Source of the DNA: Glandiceps talaboti
Lineage: Eukaryota; Hemichordata; Enteropneusta; Spengelidae
Reading direction: 5' to 3'
Assembly (NCBI RefSeq): GCF_964340395.1
Contig: NC_135558.1
Coordinates: 3,675,001-3,739,000 of the forward strand
Length of the DNA: 64,000 bases
Part shown: positions 1 to 11,488 of the stretch, piece after piece
Layout: every line of letters begins with the position of its first letter
Numbering within the stretch: position 1 is the stretch's first letter
Made by a program: the position numbers and the translations under genes
Notes under the pieces: generated by a model
Database searches by the model: none
What the model was told of the DNA's origin: nothing
The model's input: only the letters and a program-made list of their open reading frames with translations

Positions 1-626
1 TAATTAGTAAATACAGGATGTTCTGTTACAGGGGGAAAGAACAAATATGCTTATTCATACTTGTAAGAGTTAGTATAAAGCAGTGCAATGAGTATATAAG
101 TTAAAGAAATAGATAAATTTATCAAGCAATACCTTATTGATGCAATTGAGCGCAGAAAAGACATTAATAAATCTTGAATAGTTTATTGATGACATTTGTT
201 GAGCACCAATATTTGAAGCATATATTTTCTCGCTCACTCTTTTCCCTTTGATTGGTTTTGTTTTGTTTCTATAATTATATGACTATACATTTCATATCTT
301 ATAGAATCTTTTAGCGGCATATATACTTTTGTCTCTTGGTTACTATTGCAATAAGTAAAGTAATTAATAAAATCAATAAATACACTTTGGGACATCAACG
401 AGTGTTAGTCAGTTTCATAAAAACTCATAAAAATGAGATATATGTATTTCTTGTGAATGTTTTAAAGGTCTGCATCTATCAGGTGATTTGAAATAATTCT
501 ACTTCTGGGTGAAAGTGACCATATGGGTAAAATTGGAAACACATAGTGTAGTTACCTGAAATATGTTATTTCTTCCTTAGAGTGTACCCTCATGATAACA
601 AATTTTGTGTTTCTCTGTAATTCCAG
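1..626. other. Upstream sequence or intron before the first HECT-like gene
   Basis: No coding exon or repeat family was recognised in this AT-rich stretch. It ends in a good 3' splice site, a pyrimidine-rich run closing with TTCCAG at 621-626. The same ATTGGCCC sequence follows the matching acceptor of the second paralog at 11464. Most of the stretch is therefore probably intron, with the 5' untranslated exon lying before the window. Confidence 0.4.
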
Positions 627-650
627 ATTGGCCCATCTCATATTCTAGAT

Positions 651-2609
651 ATGGATGAAGAAAAGTTTTCTACCTATATATCATCATATCCTGACAGATT
701 GGCTATAGTGGACTATTGTCGGAGAGCTACTGTACAGTCTGGATCAAAAACTAGAAAGAAGATGGCATTGATGAAGAAAATTCGCCAGAAGTTTCGTGTA
801 CGCAGTAAAAGTAAAGAAGAATCTACCTCGTCAGATGAGGCAAGTGAAGCTGCTAACTTTAGTCGAGGCGAAAAACGACCAAGACCTTTTGGCAATGTAA
901 ATGCCCGTAAGACACACCGGAAAGTTGAAGTTGGTTGGATAGACTATGACTTTGAAATCCAAACGTACAAGCAGGTCCGCAGTAAAAAAGGTGGTGGGAC
1001 AAGATTTGTGTCTGTAAAAAAGACGTCTAAAAAGGCTGACCTCATAAAGCTTGGTAAGGAGTACTTCTTCCCTAATGGTATGTCTGCAAGAGGGAGAATT
1101 GAAGAATATGAAGTTGATCTGAAAGATATAGAGCAAAATACTGTAGATGACGAAAGCAGTGTTGGCTATATATATGAAAGGACTGGTTTTAAAATACTAA
1201 GGTTTTATTTGTCTACAAAGAAAAAACCTGTTTCTAGTGATGAACACGCAGCCAATGCAGGAGAGACCCTACCAACTTCAAGTGTGCGAGATTTCAATCT
1301 CCCACAGGTTGACGGTGACAGCGATTTACCACCAGCATTTGATGAGGACAATATTGAAAATACAGGAGAACAGCCGAGAAGTACACACACACATTTTGTG
1401 AACAGCATGGGTATAGATGACTTAATCTCAGAAATAGATAGTGAAACTATTTCTTCTCAGCCACACCAGTCATTACCACCTGTTCACTCACAAACTAATG
1501 GAAGCTCAGGTATAGTACAGTTTGGAAATAGTGAGGGTGATTTTCAAGATTTGAGTGACACCTTACCGCTACCCACAGACTTCTATGGAACAAGTGTAGT
1601 CTTAAACAGAAACACACAGCGCAATAGACGAATGTTGTTAATACATAGATGTAATGTACTAGATGACATGATGAATGCGTTTTCTGATGAAAGTATCCTT
1701 GATGATGATATTGATATCAGGCTGATGTTACCAAATGGTGATGTTGAATATGGTAGTGGCAGTGGAGTGGTACGCGATTGTTTTACCGCATTTTGGTCAG
1801 AATTTTATGAAAGATGTACCGTTGGAAATACCTACCGTGTACCATACTTACGACATGACTACACACGTGGTAAATGGGAAGCAGTCGCAAGAATCCTGGT
1901 TAAAGGTTGGGAAGTAGCTAACTACTTTCCTATCCAGTTATCCCAGCCATTTATCGAAGAAGTTATGTTTGGAGAGACACATAACTTAATGGATGCATAC
2001 CTAATGTTTGTGCCAGACTATGAACAAGCATTGTTGAAACAAGCAATAGAAGATATCGAAAAAGTGGACAAAGATGAACTTATCGATTCCCTGGATATTC
2101 ATCATTGTAGGAAGATACCTACAGCTGACAATATTGTTGACATTATACATGAAATCGCGCACAAAGAAATGATACAAGAACCCATGTTTGTGGTGGATTC
2201 GTGGAGAGCTATTCTACAACCACTTGCCAGTGACTTTGGTACAGAAAAACTTGCAAATATCTATGCAGACAAAATGCCAACTACAAGGAAAGTAGTGAAA
2301 AAGTTCCTTTTTCCTGATCCGATGACTCAAGACGCAATGACCACAGCCAATCATCTCCAACGATATGTTCGTGAAATTGATGGTTCAACCTTAAAGTGCT
2401 TTCTTAGATTCTGTACTGGATCTGACATCATACCCGATGACGTAATCAAAGTATCATTTGTCAAGCTCGAAGGTATTAGACGCCAACCGGTAGCACACAC
2501 ATGTTCCAATGTCCTAGAACTACCTTTATGTTATAACAGTTACCCAGAATTTCGGGCTGAGTTCAATGCTATTTTGCATAGTGGTGTCTGGGTAATGGAC
2601 ATAATTTAA
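651..2609 (+). CDS. HECT-type E3 ubiquitin ligase-like protein (G2/M phase-specific E3 ligase-like family)
   Basis: One uninterrupted exon encodes 652 residues. The first 90 are basic and serine-rich. Residues 91-192 form a compact domain opening with KVEVGW and closing near ILRFYLSTKK; from memory, it occurs next to HECT domains in invertebrate and fish proteins. An acidic, low-complexity linker follows. Residues from about 325 to the end match a shortened HECT fold. The C-lobe motif AHTCSN places the expected catalytic cysteine at residue 618, about 35 residues from the end, and the protein closes with WVMDII. HECT enzymes take ubiquitin from an E2 onto this cysteine and pass it to a substrate. 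The start is the first ATG after the acceptor at 626, and the second paralog starts in the same way. The N-lobe is short, so activity is not certain. The substrate is unknown. Confidence 0.82.
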   Translation: MDEEKFSTYISSYPDRLAIVDYCRRATVQSGSKTRKKMALMKKIRQKFRVRSKSKEESTSSDEASEAANFSRGEKRPRPFGNVNARKTHRKVEVGWIDYDFEIQTYKQVRSKKGGGTRFVSVKKTSKKADLIKLGKEYFFPNGMSARGRIEEYEVDLKDIEQNTVDDESSVGYIYERTGFKILRFYLSTKKKPVSSDEHAANAGETLPTSSVRDFNLPQVDGDSDLPPAFDEDNIENTGEQPRSTHTHFVNSMGIDDLISEIDSETISSQPHQSLPPVHSQTNGSSGIVQFGNSEGDFQDLSDTLPLPTDFYGTSVVLNRNTQRNRRMLLIHRCNVLDDMMNAFSDESILDDDIDIRLMLPNGDVEYGSGSGVVRDCFTAFWSEFYERCTVGNTYRVPYLRHDYTRGKWEAVARILVKGWEVANYFPIQLSQPFIEEVMFGETHNLMDAYLMFVPDYEQALLKQAIEDIEKVDKDELIDSLDIHHCRKIPTADNIVDIIHEIAHKEMIQEPMFVVDSWRAILQPLASDFGTEKLANIYADKMPTTRKVVKKFLFPDPMTQDAMTTANHLQRYVREIDGSTLKCFLRFCTGSDIIPDDVIKVSFVKLEGIRRQPVAHTCSNVLELPLCYNSYPEFRAEFNAILHSGVWVMDII

Positions 2610-2718
2610 CATACTGAAGTTGTTCGACAAAACAGAACCGTAGACTGTAAGAAGTTATGTACGATTATGTAAGTCGAGACAAGTAACTATAGCCTGTAAC
2701 ATATACGTGCCCATATAC

Positions 2719-5700
2719 AACTTGTTACAGTCTGTTTCAATACAAAGTCACATATAACTAGTTACAGTCTGTAGTTTCAGGTCAATACACAGTCACATAT
2801 AACTAGTTACAGTCTGTAGTTACAGGTCAATACACAGTCACATATAACTAGTTACAGTCTGTAGTTACAGGTCAATACACAGTCACATGTAACTTGTTAC
2901 AGTCTGTAGTTACAGGTCAATACACAGTCACATATAACAATTACAGTCTGTAGTTAGAGGTCAATACACAGTCACATAAAATGTTACGGTCTGTAGTTAC
3001 AGGTCAATACACATTCACATATAACTAGTTACAGTCTGTAGTTACAGGTCAATACACAGTCACATGTAACTTGTTACAGTCTGTAGTTACAGGTCAATAC
3101 ACAGTCACATATAACTAGTTACAGTCTGTAGTTACAGGTCAATACACAGTCACATATAACTAGTTACAGTCTGTAGTTACAGGTCAATACACATCAGTCA
3201 CATATAACTTGTTACAGTCTGTAGTTACAGGTCAATACACAGTCACATATAACTAGTTACAGTCTGTAGTTACAGGTCAATACACAGTCACATATAACAA
3301 TTACAGTCTGTAGTTAGAGGTCAATACACAGTCACATATAACTAGTTACAGTCTGTAGTTACAGGTCAATACACAGTCACATATAACTAGTTAGAGGTCA
3401 ATACACAGTCACATATAACTAGTTACAGTCTGTAGTTACAGGTCAATACACAGTCACATATAACTAGTTACAGTCTGTAGTTACAGGTCAATACACAGTC
3501 ACATATAACTTGTTACAGTCTGTAGTTACAGGTCAATACACAGTCACATATAACTAGTTACAGGTCAATACACAGTCACATATAACTAGTTACAGTCTAG
3601 TTACAGGTCAATACACAGTCACATATAACTAGTTACAGTCTGTAGTTACAGGTCAATACACAGTCACATGTAACTTGTTACAGTCTGTAGTTACAGGTCA
3701 ATACACAGTCACATATAACTAGTTACAGTCTGTAGTTACAGGTCAATACACAGTCACATATAACTAGTTACAGTCTGTAGTTACAGGTCAATACACATCA
3801 GTCACATATAACTTGTTACAGTCTGTAGTTACAGGTCAATACACAGTCACATATAACTAGTTACAGTCTGTAGTTACAGGTCAATACACAGTCACATATA
3901 ACAATTACAGTCTGTAGTTAGAGGTCAATACACAGTCACATATAACTAGTTACAGTCTGTAGTTACAGGTCAATACACAGTCACATATAACTAGTTAGAG
4001 GTCAATACACAGTCACATATAACTAGTTACAGTCTGTAGTTACAGGTCAATACACAGTCACATATAACTTGTTACAGTCTGTAGTTACAGGTCAATACAC
4101 AGTCACATATAACTAGTTACAGTCTGTAGTTACAGGTCAATACACAGTCACATATAACTAGTTACAGTCTGTAGTTACAGGTCAATACACAGTCACATAT
4201 AACTTGTTACAGTCTGTAGTTACAGGTCAATACACAGTCACATATAAGTAGTTACAGGTCAATACACAGTCACATATAACTAGTTACAGTCTGTAGTTAC
4301 AGGTCAATACACAGTCACATATAACTTGTTACAGTCTGTAGTTACAGGTCAATACACAGTCACATATAACTAGTTACAGGTCAATACACAGTCACATATA
4401 ACTAGTTACAGTCTGTAGTTACAGGTCAATACACAGTCACATATAACTAGTTACAGTCTGTAGTTACAGGTCAATACACAGTCACATATAACTAGTTACA
4501 GTCTGTAGTTACAGGTCAATACACAGTCACATATAACTAGTTACAGTCTGTAGTTACAGGTCAATACACAGTCACATATAACTAGTTACAGTCTGTAGTT
4601 ACAGGTCAATACACAGTCAATATAACTAGTTACAGGTCAATACACAGTCACATATAACTAGTTACAGTCTGTAGTTACAGGTCAATACACAGTCACATAT
4701 AACTTAATTGTTACAGTCTGTAGTTACAGGTCAATACACAGTCACATATAACTAGTTACAGTCTGTAGTTTCAGGTCAATACACAGTCACATATAACTAG
4801 TTACAGTCTGTAGTTTCAGGTCAATACACAGTCACATATAACTAGTTACAGTCTGTAGTTTCAGGTCAATACACAGTCACATATAACTAGTTACAGTCTG
4901 TAGTTACAGGTCAATAAACAGTCACATATAACTAGTTACAGTCTGTAGTTACAGGTCAATACACAGTCACATATAACTAGTTACAGTCTAGTTACAGGTC
5001 AATACACAGTCACATATAACTAGTTACAGGTCAATACACAGTCACATATAACTAGTTACAGTGTGTAGTTACAGGTCAATACACAGTCACATATAACTTG
5101 TTACAGTCTGTAGTTACAGGTCAATACACAGTCACATATAACTAGTTACAGTCTGTAGTTACAGGTCAATACACAGTCACATATAACTTGTTACAGTCTG
5201 TAGTTACAGGTCAATACACAGTCACATATAACTAGTTACAGGTCAATACACAGTCACATATAACTTGTTACAGTCTAGTTACAGGTCAATACACAGTCAC
5301 ATATAACTTGTTACAGTCTGTAGTTACAGGTCAATACACAGTCACATATAACTAGTTACAGTCTGTAGTTACAGGTCAATACACAGTCACATATAACTTA
5401 ATTGTTACAGTCTGTAGTTACAGGTCAATACACAGTCACATATAACTTAATTGTTACAGTCTGTAGTTACAGGTCAATACACAGTCACATATAACTTGTT
5501 ACAGGTCAATACACAGTCACATATAACTAGTTACAGTCTGTAGTTACTTGTCAATACACAGTCACATATAACTTGTTACAGTCTGTAGTTACAGGTCAAT
5601 ACACAGTCACATATAACTAGTTACAGTCTGTAGTTACAGGTCAATACACAGTCACATATAACTTAATTGTTACAGTCTGTAGTTACAGGTCAATACACAG

Positions 5701-7023
5701 TCACATATAACTTAATTGTTACAGTCTGTAGTTACAGGTCAATACACAGTCACATATAACTTGTTACAGGTCAATACACAGTCACATATAACTAGTTACA
5801 GTCTGTAGTTACTGGTCAATACACAGTCACATATAACTAGTTACAGGTCAATACACAGTCACATATAACTAGTTACAGTCTGTAGTTACAGGTCAATACA
5901 CAGTCACATATAACTAGTTACAGTCTGTAGTTACAGGTCAATACACAGTCACATATAACTAGTTACAGTCTGTAGTTACAGGTCAATACACAGTCACATA
6001 TAACTAGTTACGGTCTGTAGTTACAGGTCAATACACAGTCACATATAACTAGTTACAGTCTGTAGTTTCAGGTCAATACACAGTCACATATAACTTGTTA
6101 CAGTCTGTAGTTACAGGTCAATACACAGTCACATATAACTAGTTACAGTCTGTGGTTACAGGTCAATACACAGTCACATATAACTAGTTACAGTCTGTAG
6201 TTACAGGTCAATACACAGTCACATATAACTAGTTTCAGGTCAATACACAGTCACATATAACTAGTTACAGTCTGTAGTTACAGGTCAATACACAGTCACA
6301 TATAACTAGTTACAGTCTGTAGTTACAGGTCAATACACAGTCACATATAACTAGTTACAGGTCAATACACAGTCACATATAACTAGTTACAGTCTGTAGT
6401 TACAGGTCAATACACAGTCACATATAACTAGTTACAGTCTGTAGTTACAGGTCAATACACAGTCACATTTAACTAGTTAGAGGTCAATACACAGTCACAT
6501 ATAACTAGTTACAGTCTGTAGTTACAGGTCAATACACAGTCACATATAACTTGTTAGAGGTCAATACACAGTCACATAACTTGTTACAGTCTGTAGTTAC
6601 ATGTCAATACACAGTCACATATAACTTGTTAGAGGTCAATACACAGTCACATAACTTGTTACAGTCTGTAGTTACAGGTCAATACACAGTCACATATAAC
6701 TAGTTACAGTCTGTAGTTACAGGTCAATACACAGTCACATATAACTAGTTACAGGTCAATACACAGTCACATATAACTAGTTACAGTCTGTAGTTACAGG
6801 TCAATACACAGTCACATATAACTAGTTACAGTCTGTAGTTACAGGTCAATACACAGTCACATATAACTTGTTACAGTCTGTAGTTACAGGTCAATACACA
6901 GTCACATATAACTAGTTACAGTCTGTAGTTACAGGTCAATACACAGTCACATATAACTAGTTACAGTCTGTAGTTACAGGTCAATACACAGTCACATATA
7001 ACTAGTTACAGTCTGTAGTTACA
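2719..7023. repeat. Large minisatellite, 45-bp unit, with higher-order structure
   Basis: About 4.3 kb is built from a 45-bp unit containing AGTCTGTAGTTACAGGTCAA and ACACAGTCACATATAACTAG, interspersed with a 32-bp deletion form. Copy number is of the order of 95-100 by length. Every standard unit carries the 8-bp palindrome AACTAGTT. Rare variants recur in the same order: ACACATCAGTCACA near 3190 and 3793, the AGTTAGAGG form near 3315 and 3915, and the ACTTAATTGTTACA doublet near 5397/5442 and 5661/5706. Multi-unit blocks have therefore been duplicated. The array begins about 110 bp after the HECT-like stop codon. Frames are interrupted, so it is not coding. Confidence 0.95.
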
Positions 7024-7358
7024 TGTCTCTATGCAACCACTCATGATTACAAACCAAACACGCCAGGTGTGTCTACAGACATGACAGTACTCCATGATGA
7101 ATAATAGACACCTGATATGAACCATACTGGATATGATGAAGTTATTCTGCAAATTGAGGCTGTTGTATTTACATTAAACTATAGACTGTACCAGGTTTGT
7201 GTGATTGTATGCAGATGTGTAACTATATTGTCATTGGTTGAGGCTTTCTTTGCCCTATATTTCCAAATTTTTTGCATCAAAGTCATTGCTGAGATTTGAT
7301 AAGGAAATTTAGTTTATGTGCTGAATCTTTCTGAATGAGTATATAAATTAGTTTATCA
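7024..7358. other. Spacer between minisatellite and duplicated gene tail
   Basis: Apparently unique sequence; the short ORF at 7117-7299 has no recognisable features. The last part, around 7321-7358, abuts the abrupt start of homology to the second paralog. Confidence 0.4.
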
Positions 7359-7770
7359 CAGAAATAGATAGTGAAACTATTTCTTCTCAGCCACACCAGT
7401 CATTACCACCTGTTCACGCACAAGCTAATGGAAGCTCAGGTATAGTACAGTTTGGAAATAGTCGGGTAGATTTTCAAGATTTGAGTGACACCTTGTCTCT
7501 ACCCACATATTTCTATGTGACAAAATCAGTCTTGGACATGAACCGACCAAGCCACACACAAATTTTAGTAATACATAGATATAGTGTCCGGTTGATCATT
7601 CAGGCAATGGCATTCGTATTATCAAGTTTGTCCAAAAAAATAAAGTAATCACATAGCATAATTATAACATGACTACCCACAGAGTAAGTGGACAAAGTGG
7701 CGGTAGTCATTGTTAAAGGTTTAGAAGTAGTCGACTATCTACCTATTACATCAGTTTTTTCATGCAGGAT
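7359..7770 (+). pseudogene. 5'-truncated fragment of a HECT-like paralog
   Basis: This stretch matches the serine-rich linker and the following region of the second paralog (from 12258) almost base for base. It has no start codon, no N-terminal domain and no usable HECT domain. One base change turns the linker GEGDFQD into a sequence beginning GRVDFQD, and a deletion near 7594 removes bases present at 12494-12508. Similarity to the intact gene resumes around 7670 and fades by about 7770. It is a relic, not a gene. Confidence 0.75.
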
Positions 7771-9363
7771 GTCATTTATATGAAGGACAATTTGTGATAA
7801 AAACATCTGAAATGGAAGCGATCAAGGGAAAACATGTATAATTCTATAGAGATGTGTAAAGTGACTATAGACTAAGAAATAAGTTACATATGATAGCTAT
7901 GTAATAGCATATTCAGAACAAATGTTAGTGAAATATGTTGACAACTTAGGAGGAAATAGACACATGTAATTAAGTATAAAGTTATTATGATGTTAACGCA
8001 GATCTGTTGGCTTTTATCACAGTTTTCATTGGTTTTAAGTTTAGTGTGTTTGTCGTTTAGATCAGTGTTTTTCCAAAGATCTGTTACATAGAATTTTGCA
8101 TACTTGTTTATGAAAGCAACAAAGTCAGGATATAATTGTGATTTTCAACTTGTATAATTACAAAATTGTCAATGTTGTGATTGTACAAAATCATTGTTCC
8201 AGAAAAGTGATGACAAAATTGATAAAGAGAAGATCTGGTAATGTACTACTATATATCGGTAGTTAATAATAAAAACCAACATGTTGTTCTATGCTTAGCC
8301 TTTTTCCTTGTTCAGTGCCTACTTTGAATAATGTGGCCATGGCCATCTGAAGCACACCTTGCATATTTTAAAAAAGAAAGCATCTCCAGGATATAGTGAC
8401 ATTTTGCTAAAGTGTAGAATCGAATGATGCAATAGCTCATAGCAAAGGCACTGTATAAATGGACTAGGTTAAGATCAACTTGATGTTACCTGGAAATTAC
8501 AAGTAATTGTAGGTGTTATTAAATCTTGAAATGGCTGTCCTCAACCTGATGACGCCTGTGTTTTCTGGAGTTTTTTTTACCCATTTATTAAAGTGTTTTT
8601 TGGTATTTTAAGTGATCACCAAAGTAGTTGGCAGATACTGGGTGGGTGGCTGCTTTATTGGTATATAATGTATTGGTATCAAGTTCTTGTGCCTTCAAAG
8701 GGTATCTTTGGCCATTGCATCCTGGGAGTCTGCAATTTTAATGTATTCAGTGGTTTGTTGCATACTAAATATTCATGGCTGCCATTTTGTATATGGGGGT
8801 GCAGCATATCTCTAATATATTTCTTCTGACTCCCATGATGCAATAGCCCATAGCAAGGGTACTCTTAAAATACACTAGCTCAACACTTGATGTTTCTGTG
8901 AGATCACAAGTAATGGTAGGTGACGACTCACTGTAATAAGCTTTTTGGTATTTTCTGAAACTAGTTCAGTTGTTTTCTCAATAAATAAAGATCATTGTAC
9001 ATTGTGCTATAAAAACTTTGTGAAATGTGTTAAATGTAATTATAAATGGGGACCATGCTTTGACATGAGTGTAATAATTCAGTACCATTATCTCATAAAA
9101 TGTGTCTGTGAGCGATGTGTGTATGTGTTTGTGTATGTGCCTATGTACCATTTGCCTTGATATTTGGTGAAGACGTAACTTTGTGTCTCTAGATGAAAAA
9201 ATATTCAAAATAAAGGGATTCAATCAGCGGTTTACAAGACTTGGTTATGTCCAAGACTTATTTTCTGTCAGAATAGTCGACTTACATAAAACCTTCGCGT
9301 GTATGGGGAATAGTCATTTACAGTGAAAGTTTAGAAGGTGTCACATGACGATGCCAATTGGTT

Positions 9364-9541
9364 ATGTATGTATTTATGTATGTATGTATGTATGTATGTA
9401 TGTATGTATGTATGTATGTATGTATGTATGTATGTATGTATGTACGTGCTTGCGTACGTACGTACGAACGTACATATGTATGTAGGTATCCAATTTTTCA
9501 TAAATTCTTGACTTCTATTTTCGCAAGGGGGGGGGGGGGGC
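9364..9541. repeat. ATGT microsatellite, ACGT tract and poly-G run
   Basis: An (ATGT)n run of about 80 bp passes into ACGT-rich sequence near 9443-9470, then about 50 bp of ordinary sequence, then a run of about 14 G at 9527-9540. The same order occurs at 14262-14464 and 18387-18615, so it belongs to a composite repeat. Confidence 0.9.
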
Positions 9542-9654
9542 AATGCGAATCACCTTCCGGCTAACAGTATCAGTATGTGGAAGCAAAGTACAACAGAACA
9601 GGGGTTAATATCACCATCACTGACACCGTCTGTCTCTTTCAATTTATCGAAACT

Positions 9655-10075
9655 ATCTGGAGATAACGAAATAGTTTCTTGAGATCTCAAGATAGTTTCT
9701 CGAGATCTCGAGAAAGTTTTCTCGAGATAACGAGATAGTTTCTCGAGATCGCGAGATGTTTCTCGAGATAACGAGATAGTTTCTCGAGATCTCGAGAAAG
9801 TTTTCTTGAGATCTCGAGATATTTCTCTCGAGATAACGAGATAGTTTCTCGAGATCGCGAGATGTTTCTCGAGATAACGAGATAGTTTCTCATGATCTCG
9901 AGAAACTATTTCATTATCTCGAGAAACTATCTCGTTTTCTCGAGTAACTATCTCGTTATCTCGAAAAACTATCACGTTATCTCGAGAAACTACCTCGTTA
10001 TCTCATCTCATGCATCTCATGATCTCAAGATAGTTTGTCGAGATAACGAGATAGTTTTTCGAGATAACGAGAAAT
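9655..10075. repeat. TCTCGAGA palindromic array, copy A
   Basis: Short units of CTCGAGATAACGAGATAGTT type repeat with TCTCGAGA palindromes. The left half runs in one orientation and the right half in the opposite one, with the turn near 9896, so the whole block could fold on itself. Peptide-like readings such as SRDNEIVSRDNE come only from this repeat. Confidence 0.9.
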
Positions 10076-10109
10076 TATGCGAATCTGACTTCCGTTATGA
10101 CGAACTCTA

Positions 10110-10177
10110 GCGGCAAAGTTGCAGTGAACTAGCTGTACTCTCGTCGCACAGTGTCTTGTGTGTGCTCTCTCAAAAAT
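10110..10177 (+). other. Possible 5' untranslated exon and promoter area of the second HECT-like paralog
   Basis: A CpG-richer patch just after the palindromic array ends in a strong 5' splice site, AAAAAT followed by GTAAGTAAAG, at 10177/10178. The next good acceptor on this strand is at 11463, where the coding exon of the second paralog begins. The transcription start is a guess. Confidence 0.35.
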
Positions 10178-11463
10178 GTAAGTAAAGCTTTTTGCTTATT
10201 TATTAACAGTTTTTTGTCGGCGTCTACAAGATTTATGATGTACATTTTACTTAGTTTTGGTCGTAATTCTGCATGATTCATACGATCGTTAACAAGGACA
10301 GTTTGGGCATGGTGGAATTTGTAAACACCTGTGTCTCGCTCAAGCCTAGGTAGTATTACGTTTGTGGTCTAGCTTTATCAAGAAGGATTGTGTTCATTGA
10401 TAAATGCATATGGGTAGTGTAAGCAATGGTTCAGTTTTAAAATGTTTCCCCGATGTGTGAACAATCTTTTAAACACGTAAAAAGGAGTAGAGCACACTTT
10501 CTACCGCAGTTTTCGGACAGAATATGTTTTCAGACAGATATCGGCTTGTCCTGCGACCCTCGCTGTTTTCTCCGGAACTGTCATATTTTGATGCCCAAGA
10601 ACTAATACGAAATAACAGGCGAAATAACAATTTGATTCAACACTCATTGGGGTATCAGTTTTGAGAGCACTAAATATTTTCGATCACAAAGTTACCGTGT
10701 GTAACAACTCTTTTGCCAGCGTTTTCGCTACGGCAAAGTACGCGGAAATATCACAAAATCACTTTAATGTAATTTCGCTGTTATTTAAATCTCCAAATAT
10801 CTTACTGATGGTTTTGTCTCAGTACTCAGTTCAAACTAGATTATATTTTCCGTGAAATCTTCATGCTTGCCGTGCCATGATAGTCTGTAGCGTAGTCTCG
10901 CTTAACCAGACTCTCGCCGTTGAGGGCATTCGCATCCCAGCAAAGAGTCTGGTAAATAAGCTTGTGGTCCATTGTAACCGATATCATTGTCCGCTGTCCG
11001 AAAAAAAAAAACAGGACAGTGTTATGAATGTTTATTTTCATCAACTCTGTGTGTATATTGAACAGAAATCACGACAGTAACAAATTATGGAAAGTATCTC
11101 TGTTGGAGATTAATCAACATACTCTAGTGAATGTCATGTTATTTTGGACGGGACATCTTGATTACAATGGAAGGGATGCTTTTTTGTTAGAGGTTCTGTA
11201 ACAGGACTGTACATAACTGGGTTGATTTGATGATGTAAGACTCGAGTAAGTTGAAGTATAAGTTACATTATAAGACAAGGCTTGGCAATTTATTGTAAAC
11301 AATCGGACACTTTTGTTAAAGCTCCATTATTTTGCCCAAGGCACAAAATAATGGAGCTTTACTGAAAAGAATTTGATTATTTTCAGTAAAGAACCCCAGA
11401 CTTTACAAGTAACTGAAAGTTAGCCTTTTGATGTCAAATTTTGTCTTCCTCTTATAATTCCAG
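10178..11463. other. Probable intron of the second paralog
   Basis: No protein-like ORF is recognisable here. The segment lies between a good donor (10178) and the acceptor TTCCAG ending at 11463. It contains a perfect hairpin at 11318-11360. Confidence 0.35.
11318..11360. repeat. Perfect 17-bp stem hairpin
   Basis: AAAGCTCCATTATTTTG at 11318-11334 pairs exactly with CAAAATAATGGAGCTTT at 11344-11360 around a 9-base loop. A second, shorter stem (ACTGAAAA with TTTTCAGT) follows immediately. It lies about 100 bp before the coding exon of the second paralog. Confidence 0.85.
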
Positions 11464-11488
11464 ATTGGCCCGTCGGTCGTTCTACATC

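Larger units (their letters stand above)
7359..9789. repeat. Segmental duplication, copy A
   Basis: Collinear with 12258-14713 at an offset of about 4.90 kb, with only scattered substitutions and small indels. For example, copy A has CGAGCATT-type differences, an extra GGCCATGGCCATCT near 8335, and different simple-repeat lengths. It contains a HECT-like gene tail, a long AT-rich segment with two diverged internal copies of a unit (about 8400-8530 and 8825-8935), an ATGT microsatellite, a poly-G tract and part of a palindromic array. The ORFs at 8593-8829 and 8945-9160 lie inside this duplicated noncoding DNA and look non-coding. Confidence 0.9.

Noticed and set aside
2719-7023. Regularly repeated array reminiscent of CRISPR
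   Set aside because: The whole 45-bp unit repeats, with no unique spacers between conserved repeats, and the host is clearly a eukaryote. It is a minisatellite.
9550-10110. ORFs with SRDNEIVSRDNE repeats on both strands
   Set aside because: They come from the TCTCGAGA palindromic array; sense and antisense are equally open, and the array varies freely between copies.
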